A stretch of 64,000 nt of DNA from Lachnospiraceae bacterium. GTDB lineage: Bacteria; Bacillota; Clostridia; Lachnospirales; Lachnospiraceae. The stretch lies in the NCBI GenBank assembly GCA_015057085.1, contig SVFB01000085.1, forward strand, positions 1 to 64,000. Direction: 5' to 3'. Positions 38,704-46,367 of this stretch are shown here, in pieces. The notes under the pieces are model-generated. The model worked only from the letters and a program-made list of their open reading frames with translations, did not search any database and was not told the DNA's origin. The position numbers and the translations under genes are program-made. Numbering within the stretch: position 1 is the stretch's first letter; the number at the start of each line of letters is the position of its first letter.

Positions 38704-41171
38704 GCCACGAATCTCCTTCCTACTAACAATAGCAGAAAAATCAGGATACATAAAGCACTAATTATTGCACCGGTTTTCAGTGCCGGAGTCTCATATTGCA
38801 AGGAAATCTGATGTGTTCCGCTCTCCAATTGTACAGAAATAAATGCATCACAAAAAGCAGAAATCTCTGTTTCCTCCCCATCTACTTTCAAAGTCCAACC
38901 CGGAACATATGGAATCGAAAGTACCAATCGACCTCCGTTTTCTGTTGTAATCGTGCCTTCCACACTCGTATCGCTGTAATCAGTCACTTCCAATTGCTCC
39001 TGCAACAGGTTCTCGCAGGCGGAAATGGCAGCGGATTCATCTAATCGAAACAGATTAAATTGCAATGTATCACCGCCGCTGTTTGTGATTGTGATTGTTT
39101 CGCCGGCCTCGCACTGTCCGATATCGAGAAGATATCTGTGAGATGTCTTCGAAAAACTTCTGTTATATCCGCTTGAACTGTACATCGATAATCGATCGTT
39201 TGAATTATTAAAATAAGCTGCATAATAATATCCATCTTCCGGAATGGTAATGGTGGTGGAGCCTGCGTCCTGTTCCTCCTCGTGCTTTACGATGGTCAGA
39301 TATTGCTCACTTGCACCAAGTAATTCTGCCAGCTCATTTAAATTCATAATGCGTTCACTGGTTGATACATAAGTATTGTCCCAATCCGCAATCACTTCTT
39401 CGTCTAACACAAATCCCAAAGATGCTGTATAAGTGTTTTTATACAGATATAGATTTCCGGATTGCTTCACCAATGTGCGATATGGACTTTCCGCCAACTC
39501 ATCCTTTGAAATCACATAAGAAACGGACAGCATCGCTGAAGTCATCGGAGTTGCGCCATTGAAGCAATAATAATTTTTGCCGCCCTCCATATAAACGCTC
39601 TGGTAAAAATGACTGACATCCAGATTCATCAATGATGAGAACACCGTAGCGGATGAATAGGTATGATAACTGCTATCATTTTTGGTCAAGCGGCTATAAT
39701 CTTCTACTCGATAGAACTGATTGCCCTCTTCTTCCTCGATATAATCTATTAAAGCATCATAATCCGCATCATTTTGCGTATAGACAGTTCTGCTTGTAAC
39801 TCCGATTCCCGTAACTGTCATATTGATTATCAATTCTGCGATAACAACCACAAACAAAAGAGTTTTCATGCCTCTTGCACGAATCAACAGATAAATCAGC
39901 AAATACAATAGCATAAATAAAGCTGTCACCGTATAACTCCAATATGCTGTCACTTCCGGATCGGCGGTGAACAAAGCTGCTATCATTAACGCCACTGCGA
40001 TTCCAAAGGCAACGCATACCTGCCAGATTTTATAAACTTTGCGCTCTTTCCATGCTGCAAATGCCATCATCAGCACCAACAGCGCAAACAAGAAGGATTG
40101 TCTTCCCGGAAGGGACTCCGGAAAATGCAGTCCATGCCAGGCAAAATCCAAAATATTATTCGAAAAGCTTAAGAAGAAAAATACCACCATCAGGTAGGCA
40201 GGAATTTTTCTCTTTAAAGAAATATTGCGATTGAAGCCATATAAAATCATCAGCAAAAATGCAAAAATGCCACAATATAAATTCGGCCAATGCTCCGTTC
40301 CCGTATATACCTCAGTCACAACAGACATACGCGAGATTTCTGCAAGGATATTGAAATACCATTCCATAGCCTCCGGGAATCCTCCGCCCATGGAAGAACC
40401 GGAATAGGAAAGAACGACAATCTCCGGGAGAATCAAAACCGCAGACATACCGCCCGCCAGAAGTGAATATAATCCAAAGTGAGCCAGCGCCCATAGCTTA
40501 TCCTTGATTCCTTTTGTTGCTGTAAAAAACAGCCATCCAAAATAAAACACCAAGAAAATGCAAAGCATAATAGCGATGTAATAATTGGACCAAATAGAAA
40601 TGGCAAGGGCAATTGCATATAATGTCGGCTTCTTTTCTTTGACAAGCTTCTCCAGTCCTAGCAACACAAGTGGAGCCAATGCCACCGTGTCCATCCACAT
40701 AATGTCCCAGCTGTAGGCTGCCACAAATCCGCTCAAAGCGTAGGCTGTCGCAAATACCAATCTCTCCTTTTCCATCAATCTCACATTGAAATGATATCCG
40801 AGAAATTTGTACATAAACAGACCGCACAAACCGATTTTGATTATGATCGTCAATTCCATAAATTCGATTACGAAGCTCTTCGGCAGAAGAATCAAAAACC
40901 AGTTAAACGGACTGGCCAAATAATATGCATACAAAGAGACATAGTCTGATCCCAGTCCCAGATTCCAGGTATAGAACAGACTTTGCCCATTTTTAAGCTT
41001 CTCTAAAAATTCCGTAAAAAACGGACAATATTGATGGTACATATCAATATGCAACATACATTGATTGCCAAATGGATATACCCGATTCCCAATGCAAATC
41101 ACTACGACTGCCAAAAAAGGAATCAGGAATGCAAATAATTCATATTTGTATTTTGCAAAAAAGATTTTCAC
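38682..41171 (-). CDS. YfhO-family multi-pass membrane protein, predicted GT-C glycosyltransferase
   Basis: An 829-residue membrane protein with about 13 hydrophobic helices in the first 450 residues, a large extracytoplasmic region (about 460-790) and a last helix before a basic tail. The N-terminus (GNRVYPFGNQCMLHIDMYHQYCPFF) with acidic residues in the first loop is typical of YfhO. Family members glycosylate lipoteichoic or wall teichoic acid using a polyprenyl-phosphate sugar. Neighbours support this: GT2 downstream and an LTA-synthase-like gene upstream. The start is GTG, overlapping the TAG stop of that upstream gene. Confidence 0.92.
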   Translation of the reverse strand: MKIFFAKYKYELFAFLIPFLAVVVICIGNRVYPFGNQCMLHIDMYHQYCPFFTEFLEKLKNGQSLFYTWNLGLGSDYVSLYAYYLASPFNWFLILLPKSFVIEFMELTIIIKIGLCGLFMYKFLGYHFNVRLMEKERLVFATAYALSGFVAAYSWDIMWMDTVALAPLVLLGLEKLVKEKKPTLYAIALAISIWSNYYIAIMLCIFLVFYFGWLFFTATKGIKDKLWALAHFGLYSLLAGGMSAVLILPEIVVLSYSGSSMGGGFPEAMEWYFNILAEISRMSVVTEVYTGTEHWPNLYCGIFAFLLMILYGFNRNISLKRKIPAYLMVVFFFLSFSNNILDFAWHGLHFPESLPGRQSFLFALLVLMMAFAAWKERKVYKIWQVCVAFGIAVALMIAALFTADPEVTAYWSYTVTALFMLLYLLIYLLIRARGMKTLLFVVVIAELIINMTVTGIGVTSRTVYTQNDADYDALIDYIEEEEGNQFYRVEDYSRLTKNDSSYHTYSSATVFSSLMNLDVSHFYQSVYMEGGKNYYCFNGATPMTSAMLSVSYVISKDELAESPYRTLVKQSGNLYLYKNTYTASLGFVLDEEVIADWDNTYVSTSERIMNLNELAELLGASEQYLTIVKHEEEQDAGSTTITIPEDGYYYAAYFNNSNDRLSMYSSSGYNRSFSKTSHRYLLDIGQCEAGETITITNSGGDTLQFNLFRLDESAAISACENLLQEQLEVTDYSDTSVEGTITTENGGRLVLSIPYVPGWTLKVDGEETEISAFCDAFISVQLESGTHQISLQYETPALKTGAIISALCILIFLLLLVGRRFVACKRKSA

Positions 41172-42910
41172 TATGGTGTTTCCTCCGCTTGATAATCAAA
41201 CAAATAATAATACTGCAGCATTTGATATTCCTTGAGCATTTCTTCGCTTGCATCATCACTTTCTTCCAATCTTGCTGCCGAGATAATCGGATACTCCTTC
41301 TGCAGTTTGAGCAGGAAATTCTGATATGCACTTGTCGGAAGTCCCAAGGTCTCCATCATATTTGCTGCCAGATAGTTTGCACTGGTATCAGAGCCTGTTT
41401 CTTCTTCAATATCGTAATTTGCCCAGATAAAATAAGGCACCTCATATCGAATATAGGACTCGGTCGCCTGATTTACAGGGCGAACAGTCGCATCGTTCGG
41501 CTGATGATCTCCAAAGAAGACAATCACAGTCTTCTCATCCTCGCTTGCAAAATAATCCACAAGTTCCTGAATTTCAGAATCTGTGATTTTAATCAGCGAT
41601 AAATATTGTGAAAGTGCAAAACTGTTTGCCCCCTCCACTGTCACATCCGGCGTGAAATTATCATAGGCATCTGTGTAGCTGCCATGATTTTGCATTGTGA
41701 CATTAAAGATAAATAAAGGATTATCATCTTTTTCCTGATAGATTTTCTTAATCTGCTCGAAATCGCATTCATCACTGATATAGCTTCTGATATAGCTGCG
41801 ATAAGACCATTGCGGTAAGAACAAATTATTTTCCAATCCCAGAAGCGGGTAAACCGTATCCCGATTCCAGCCGCTTGCATTATATGGATGCATTCCGTAG
41901 GTTGTATATCCAAGTCCGCTCAAGCAGCTGGCCAAAGATGGCAATTCTTCTTTGACATACTGCTGATATGGAATGCTTCCCATCGGCAAGAAATACATAC
42001 TGTTTCCTGTCAGAAATTCAAATTCCGTATTGGCGGTATTGCCGCCACATACAGAAACATTTAAATATCCGGAGACTGTATTTTCCACTTCTCCGTCCAT
42101 AATGCTATGCACAAACGGCATATAATCCTCGCTGGCCGTAAAATCAGACAACAATCCCACATCCGAAAATGCTTCATTCATAATGACAATGATATTTGGA
42201 TAATCATTAGAAGCAGATGTATCAGATGTCTCCTCATAGGATTCCAAAATTTCCTCAGCCTTGCTTGCGCTATAACCTGATGGCTTATCCACATGGACAT
42301 ACTCAAGATCCATCACAAACGTTACTGTCATTCCATTCACCTGTGTCATATAAGACGGAGTAAATAAAAACGGATACAGATAATGTCTGGTTTGAAACGA
42401 ATCATCCTGCAGACATTTGCCAAACAGGAACAAAATCAAAAAACTGGCCGCAAATGGAATCAGTCGAAAATAAAATCTAAGCTCGATTTCAAATTTGAAG
42501 AATTGTAGTGCAACGAAGATTGCAATGAAGATTAAGCTGACAATAATTATCCGACGATCCGGAGTGAAATCATAATTTCCGGCAACGCTGGATGCTGTCT
42601 TAATCGAAAAGATATCCCAGGGAACAAAAGGCGTGGATCGAAATTTCATCACATAATGATTTGTCAATCCAAAAATCATAGAAAGTCCGATTAAAATTCT
42701 AAGAGAAATCATAGCCTTTTTACATACGAAAAAAAGTCCCCATCCGATTAACTCAAAGATCAGGACATTAAAAAGCTGAGCCTCTGCGCGTACTTCCACA
42801 AATGGATTATGCTCATAGAACTCCATCAAATAAAACAACATAGCCGGAATCAAAAAACCTATGGTAATTTTACCGGCCAGCTGTAATTTCTCTTTGTATT
42901 CTTTTTTCAT
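41171..42910 (-). CDS. LTA-synthase-like sulfatase-fold membrane protein
   Basis: A 579-residue protein with five N-terminal hydrophobic helices, then an extracytoplasmic alkaline-phosphatase-superfamily domain: NIIVIMNEAFSDVG (metal Glu), NTANTEFEFLTGNS (catalytic Thr region), MHPYNASGWNRD and FFGDHQPND (metal Asp/His). LtaS polymerises glycerol phosphate from phosphatidylglycerol. It overlaps the YfhO-like gene by one base. Together with GT2 and YfhO it looks like a unit making and decorating a phosphoglycerol-type polymer. Other phosphotransferases share the fold, so the exact product is inferred. Confidence 0.9.
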   Translation of the reverse strand: MKKEYKEKLQLAGKITIGFLIPAMLFYLMEFYEHNPFVEVRAEAQLFNVLIFELIGWGLFFVCKKAMISLRILIGLSMIFGLTNHYVMKFRSTPFVPWDIFSIKTASSVAGNYDFTPDRRIIIVSLIFIAIFVALQFFKFEIELRFYFRLIPFAASFLILFLFGKCLQDDSFQTRHYLYPFLFTPSYMTQVNGMTVTFVMDLEYVHVDKPSGYSASKAEEILESYEETSDTSASNDYPNIIVIMNEAFSDVGLLSDFTASEDYMPFVHSIMDGEVENTVSGYLNVSVCGGNTANTEFEFLTGNSMYFLPMGSIPYQQYVKEELPSLASCLSGLGYTTYGMHPYNASGWNRDTVYPLLGLENNLFLPQWSYRSYIRSYISDECDFEQIKKIYQEKDDNPLFIFNVTMQNHGSYTDAYDNFTPDVTVEGANSFALSQYLSLIKITDSEIQELVDYFASEDEKTVIVFFGDHQPNDATVRPVNQATESYIRYEVPYFIWANYDIEEETGSDTSANYLAANMMETLGLPTSAYQNFLLKLQKEYPIISAARLEESDDASEEMLKEYQMLQYYYLFDYQAEETP

Positions 42911-42925
42911 GATATCAGTACTTCC

Positions 42926-43210
42926 TTAGTAATTACTAAGAACAAGCCTATCCTTTATATTTTGCTCCAAACTATCCAATGCTCTTCGTGCCTGACTATA
43001 GCGATGCGGATTGGTTTCTATGATATAGACTTTTTGGGCGCCCCTGTATTTATCCCTTTGAAAGAAAGGAATCTTTTTGCAGTTCTTTGTAAAAGGAATT
43101 TGCTCGTCCAATAACAGTTCTACTGTTCGATTACCGACGCGCTCATTTGTCGTTCTACATAACTCGATATTGTTTCCGGAAAAATTTGACAATTCTTTTT
43201 TTGTACGCAT
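42926..43210 (-). CDS. Small conserved-looking protein of unknown function
   Basis: A 94-residue basic soluble protein (FSGNNIELCRTTNERVGN, then FFQRDKYRGAQKVYIIET and RRALDSL). I do not recognise the family. The ATG at 43210 is preferred because GGGAG lies five bases before it; a longer frame to 43240 lacks such a site. It lies 15 bases before the LTA-synthase-like gene, so it probably leads that operon. It has no signal peptide or membrane segment. Confidence 0.72.
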   Translation of the reverse strand: MRTKKELSNFSGNNIELCRTTNERVGNRTVELLLDEQIPFTKNCKKIPFFQRDKYRGAQKVYIIETNPHRYSQARRALDSLEQNIKDRLVLSNY

Positions 43211-43378
43211 TTCCACTCCCAAGATATAGTTTTGTTTCACATGTTTTGATAGGTTTTATCCCCTACATATAGTACATCGGTATTTCTATATATACCTTAA
43301 CCCATTTCACGAAAAAAAACAGTATTTTTTCAAAATTTTTTTGTTTTTTTTGCTTTTAAAAAAACTTTAAAATAATCC

Positions 43379-43407
43379 TTGCAATAGAAAGTATGTTGTG
43401 TTAGGAT
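43379..43407 (+). promoter_or_regulatory. Predicted promoter of tRNA-Leu
   Basis: TTGCAA at 43379-43384 and TAGGAT at 43402-43407 with a 17-base spacer, 25 bases before the mature tRNA. An A/T-rich tract lies just upstream and could act as an UP element. Confidence 0.6.
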
Positions 43408-43432
43408 ATTAAACGTGCTTGAAAGAAGCTAT

Positions 43433-43516
43433 GCCGGCATGTCGGAATTGGCAGACGAGACAGACTCAAAATCTGTTGGCTGTATGGTCGTGTGGGTTCA
43501 AGTCCCACTGCCGGCA
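43433..43516 (+). tRNA. tRNA-Leu (anticodon CAA)
   Basis: A class II tRNA of 84 bases. The 7-bp acceptor GCCGGCA pairs with TGCCGGC plus discriminator A. The anticodon loop CTCAAAA is closed by ACAGA/TCTGT, giving anticodon CAA that reads UUG. A long variable arm follows and the T-arm has GGTTCAAGTCCC. No CCA is encoded. A terminator follows at once. Confidence 0.96.
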
Positions 43517-43520
43517 TTAT

Positions 43521-43550
43521 AAAAGGACATCCATTCGGATGTCCTTTTTT
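43521..43550. terminator. Terminator after tRNA-Leu
   Basis: Stem AAAAGGACATCC/GGATGTCCTTTT with loop ATTC and a T-run; A and T runs on both sides make it usable from both directions, for the tRNA and the convergent lysA-like gene. Confidence 0.92.
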
Positions 43551-43567
43551 GTAGTTACGTTTTGTAG

Positions 43568-44836
43568 TTACGGCAAAATCTGTATGTCATCAAAACAATC
43601 AAAAGTTGCAAAATAATCTGCCGGTGTTTCCGCACGGCGAATCAGCTTCACACTTCCATCTTCTTTTAGCAAAAGTTCTGCCGAACGAAGACGTCCGTTA
43701 TAATTATATCCCATGGAAAAACCGTGCGCTCCTGTATCATGGATAAACAGATAATCTCCGATTTCAATCTTTGGCAATTTGCGATCGATTGCAAATTTAT
43801 CACAGTTTTCACAAAGTGACCCCACCACATCATATACATTCGTACAAGGCTCATCTTCCTTTCCAAGTACAGTCAAATGATGATAAGAGCCATAAACTGC
43901 CGGTCTCATCAGGTTTGCTGCACATGCATCCACACCAATGTATTCCTTGTAGATGTGTTTTTCATGGATGGCCCTGGTGATCAATGCCCCATACGGACCT
44001 AGCATAAAGCGTCCCATCTCAGCATATATCTTGATATCGCCCAATCCCGCCGGCACCAGAATTTCTTCAAACGCCTGTCGCACGCCGTCACCGATTGCTG
44101 CAATATCATTCGCAGTTGCATCAGGTGTGTATGGGATGCCCACTCCTCCTGAAAGATTCACAAATGAAAACTCGCATCCGGTCTCCTGCTTTAATTCAAC
44201 AATCAGCTGAAACAATTGCGCCGCAAGCTTCGGATAATACTCATTGGTCACAGTATTGCTTGCCAAGAATGCATGAATTCCGAATCTCTTTACGCCTTTT
44301 TCGGCTAACGTTTTGTATGCGCAAACAAGCTGTTCCCTTGTCATTCCGTATTTCGAATCACCCGGATTATCCATAATTCCGTTTGAAAGAGAAAATACGC
44401 CACCCGGATTAAATCGACAACTCATCTCCTCCGGAAAAGCTCCAACTTCTCGCTCGAAAAAGTCAATATGTGTAATATCATCCAGATTGATAATGGCATT
44501 TAATTGGTTGGCATATACATATTCCTCTGCCGGAGTCTCATTTGAAGAAAACATAATATGTTCCCCGTCAAATCCGCAGGACTTCGCCAGCATCAACTCC
44601 GTATAGGAAGAACAATCACATCCAAAATCATACTCTTTTAAGATTTTTAAAATATATGGATTTGGATTCGCCTTAACCGCAAAATACTCCCGAAAGCCCT
44701 TGTTCCAGGCGAACGCATCTTTGACAGCTTTTGCATTCTCACGAATTCCTTTTTCATCATAAATATGAAAAGGTGTTGGATAGTCTTTTACAATTTCTTC
44801 TACCTGTTCCTTTGTTATAAAAGGTGTTTTTTTCAT
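43568..44836 (-). CDS. lysA: Diaminopimelate decarboxylase-like PLP enzyme
   Basis: A 422-residue fold-III decarboxylase that makes lysine from meso-diaminopimelate. The PLP lysine is in EYFAVKANPNP. NLSGGVGIPYTP is the phosphate-binding glycine loop and GSLCENCDKFA contains the catalytic cysteine. The usual C-terminal GAY is GAHGFSMGYNYNG here. Specificity within this family (DAP, arginine, carboxynorspermidine) is not certain by eye. The ATG at 44836 follows GAGGTAG. The leader has a small hairpin (44865-44883) but no lysine riboswitch. A 13-bp tandem repeat (43547-43572) overlaps the stop codon. Confidence 0.85.
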   Translation of the reverse strand: MKKTPFITKEQVEEIVKDYPTPFHIYDEKGIRENAKAVKDAFAWNKGFREYFAVKANPNPYILKILKEYDFGCDCSSYTELMLAKSCGFDGEHIMFSSNETPAEEYVYANQLNAIINLDDITHIDFFEREVGAFPEEMSCRFNPGGVFSLSNGIMDNPGDSKYGMTREQLVCAYKTLAEKGVKRFGIHAFLASNTVTNEYYPKLAAQLFQLIVELKQETGCEFSFVNLSGGVGIPYTPDATANDIAAIGDGVRQAFEEILVPAGLGDIKIYAEMGRFMLGPYGALITRAIHEKHIYKEYIGVDACAANLMRPAVYGSYHHLTVLGKEDEPCTNVYDVVGSLCENCDKFAIDRKLPKIEIGDYLFIHDTGAHGFSMGYNYNGRLRSAELLLKEDGSVKLIRRAETPADYFATFDCFDDIQILP

Positions 44837-44965
44837 TTCTTCTACCTCACACTTTATCCAATTACAGTGCCGCCGTAGCACTGTTATTCGCTATCTTACA
44901 GTAGAAAAAACGGAAATTCAACCGCGCAAGCAATTTACTTAATAAAATAAAGTGAAAAAATGCAC

Positions 44966-44994
44966 TTTACTTTTCGAACAAATGTTCGTATAAT
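44966..44994 (+). promoter_or_regulatory. SOS promoter with perfect LexA box
   Basis: TTTACT (44966-44971), 17 bases, TATAAT (44989-44994). The spacer ends with CGAACAAATGTTCG (44975-44988), a perfect CGAAC-N4-GTTCG LexA/DinR operator of Gram-positive type that abuts the -10. LexA bound here would block polymerase. The only downstream gene before a long hairpin repeat is the 87-residue frame at 45028. Confidence 0.93.
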
Positions 44995-45027
44995 AAAACA
45001 AAGATTTTGGAATTAGGAGGCGATAGT

Positions 45028-45291
45028 TTGGCAGTTATAAAATCATATCAATCCTTTGATTGGAAGCCTTGCACGATTGTTCCTGTCATTGCCTCATTTG
45101 ACACGGAAGGACATATCCGACCGCTTTATGTTCGTATCAACAATGCTTCTTTTCGCATAGAATCCTATTGGGAAAAGAAAAGCTATGCAAATATATCAGA
45201 ATTTATGTGTCATATTTTGGATGGAGACTGCATGCGCGCAATTGCCTTGACTTATTATCATGATTCACAGACCTGGACCATTCCGCGATAA
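45028..45291 (+). CDS. SOS-controlled small protein of unknown function
   Basis: An 87-residue soluble protein starting at TTG with a strong AGGAGG seven bases upstream; another in-frame TTG at 45007 has no ribosome site. The sequence begins MAVIKSYQSFDWKPCT and contains GHIRPLYVRINN, CMRAIALTYYHDSQTW and a WTIPR end: a beta-rich pattern, no signal peptide, no helix-turn-helix, no known SOS domain that I can name. The gene stands alone behind a LexA-box promoter and is followed six bases later by the 128-bp hairpin element. Function is unknown; a role in the DNA damage response is inferred from the promoter. Confidence 0.82.
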   Translation: MAVIKSYQSFDWKPCTIVPVIASFDTEGHIRPLYVRINNASFRIESYWEKKSYANISEFMCHILDGDCMRAIALTYYHDSQTWTIPR

Positions 45292-45296
45292 TCACT

Positions 45297-45424
45297 TTTA
45301 TCTCAGTCGGAGTTACAATCTCCGACTGAGATAAACGCTCCGCGAGGATGCGCAGAGATTTGCATATGAAATATGTCAGCTACGCTGACGCAAATCTCGC
45401 GCCAAGTCTCGCGAGCGAGACTTG
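45297..45424. repeat. Multi-hairpin palindromic element, copy 2
   Basis: A 128-bp element that is the reverse complement of 53524-53651 with only two mismatches, both in the loop-proximal part of the first hairpin. In this orientation the order is hairpin C (TTTATCTCAGTCGG with its complement), box CGCTCCGCGAGGATGCGCA, a stem GAGATTTGC/GCAAATCTC enclosing GTCAGC/GCTGAC, and hairpin A (CAAGTCTCGC-GA-GCGAGACTTG). It starts five bases after the stop codon of the SOS-controlled gene. There is no T-run, so it is not a simple terminator. Confidence 0.93.
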
Positions 45425-45514
45425 AACCCTCGTTTGCGATTTTTCCATTGTTTCTTTATAATTATGACTGAAGTTTTTTAGTATAGCACGGCATATTCAT
45501 TTTTTTTAAATCAT

Positions 45515-45522
45515 GTCGATAT
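45515..45522 (+). promoter_or_regulatory. Possible SigD (sigma-28) -10 box
   Basis: GTCGATAT differs by one base from the sigma-28 -10 consensus GCCGATAT and lies 39 bases before the transglycosylase start. The expected -35 TAAA is not present at the right distance, so this is weak on its own. Confidence 0.3.
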
Positions 45523-45560
45523 AAATTTAAATGGGGATTGTTTAGAAAGGAAGTGGCAGG

Positions 45561-46367
45561 ATGGATGTAAAGGTATATTCTTATCTCAATCCTGAAGCCG
45601 TAGAGGCTCATAAAGCAAAAGCGCAGAAACTTGCTGAAGCCAAAAGCGCTTCAGATGTTTCTGCACTTGATTTTGATGAGACATATGATTTGGCAAAAAA
45701 AGCTTTAAAGGCAATGAATGTGGATGCAGCCTTAGAGGCGTTAAAAAATTCCGGCGAAAACGGATTTCGCCTGGACTCCAAACTTGCATATGAATTAGGT
45801 CTGACAAATTCATATTCCGGTGTCGATTCCGCTTCCGGTTCATCCGGCAGCTCCGATTCCGGTTCGACTTCCTCCGGCAGCAAGACTTCCGTAGATTTGT
45901 CTTCTCTTCCGGTAGATGTCACCGGACATACAACTAAGAATTGTCCATCCCACAGTGGTACCAGCGGATATTCAAATTCCGGTACGTTACAGTGTTCAGA
46001 TGAATTACAAGCTTACTTCGAACAGGCTGCGGCTGCAACCGGTGTAGATGTGAAGCTTTTAAAAGCAGTTGCTTATTGCGAATCCAGCTTTAATCCAAAT
46101 GATTTAAGCAGCGCCGGCGCAATGGGTGTCATGCAGCTGATGCCATGCAATGTCGAAGATTACAGTATTTCCGATCCATATGATGCAGAGCAGAATATTC
46201 TTGGTGGCGCATGTGAATTAGCTGATTATTTAAATAAATACGACGGCGACTTAGAGCTATCTCTGGCTGCTTATAACGCAGGAAGCGGAACCGTCCGTAA
46301 ATACGGCGGGGTTCCATCCTTCTGCGAAAATTACATTAATAAAGTAATCACTTTATATAATAGCTGA
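45561..46367 (+). CDS. Soluble lytic transglycosylase-like protein (SLT domain) without signal peptide
   Basis: A 268-residue protein whose C-terminal 125 residues form an SLT lysozyme-like domain: catalytic Glu174 in AVAYCESSFNP, then GAMGVMQLMP and LAAYNAGSGTVRKYGG. Such enzymes cut peptidoglycan with formation of anhydro-muramic ends. The N-terminus (MDVKVYSYLNPEAVEAHKAK) is charged and has no Sec signal; residues 20-70 are helical and 85-110 are a Ser/Gly/Asp linker. A signal-less SLT suggests flagellar or another non-Sec export, as in FlgJ/SltF-type enzymes. Its 3' end overlaps the convergent GH2 gene by 15 bases. Confidence 0.9.
   Translation: MDVKVYSYLNPEAVEAHKAKAQKLAEAKSASDVSALDFDETYDLAKKALKAMNVDAALEALKNSGENGFRLDSKLAYELGLTNSYSGVDSASGSSGSSDSGSTSSGSKTSVDLSSLPVDVTGHTTKNCPSHSGTSGYSNSGTLQCSDELQAYFEQAAAATGVDVKLLKAVAYCESSFNPNDLSSAGAMGVMQLMPCNVEDYSISDPYDAEQNILGGACELADYLNKYDGDLELSLAAYNAGSGTVRKYGGVPSFCENYINKVITLYNS

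Noticed and set aside
43547-43572. 13-bp tandem repeat TTTTGTAGTTACG at the 3' end of the lysA-like gene
   Set aside because: Looks like a simple slippage duplication covering the stop codon; no structure or function evident.
43419-43616. Reading frame over tRNA-Leu
   Set aside because: It covers the tRNA and its terminator and has no ribosome site; a shadow.
44837-44960. Lysine riboswitch before the lysA-like gene
   Set aside because: The leader is short and holds only one small hairpin; no lysine-box motifs.
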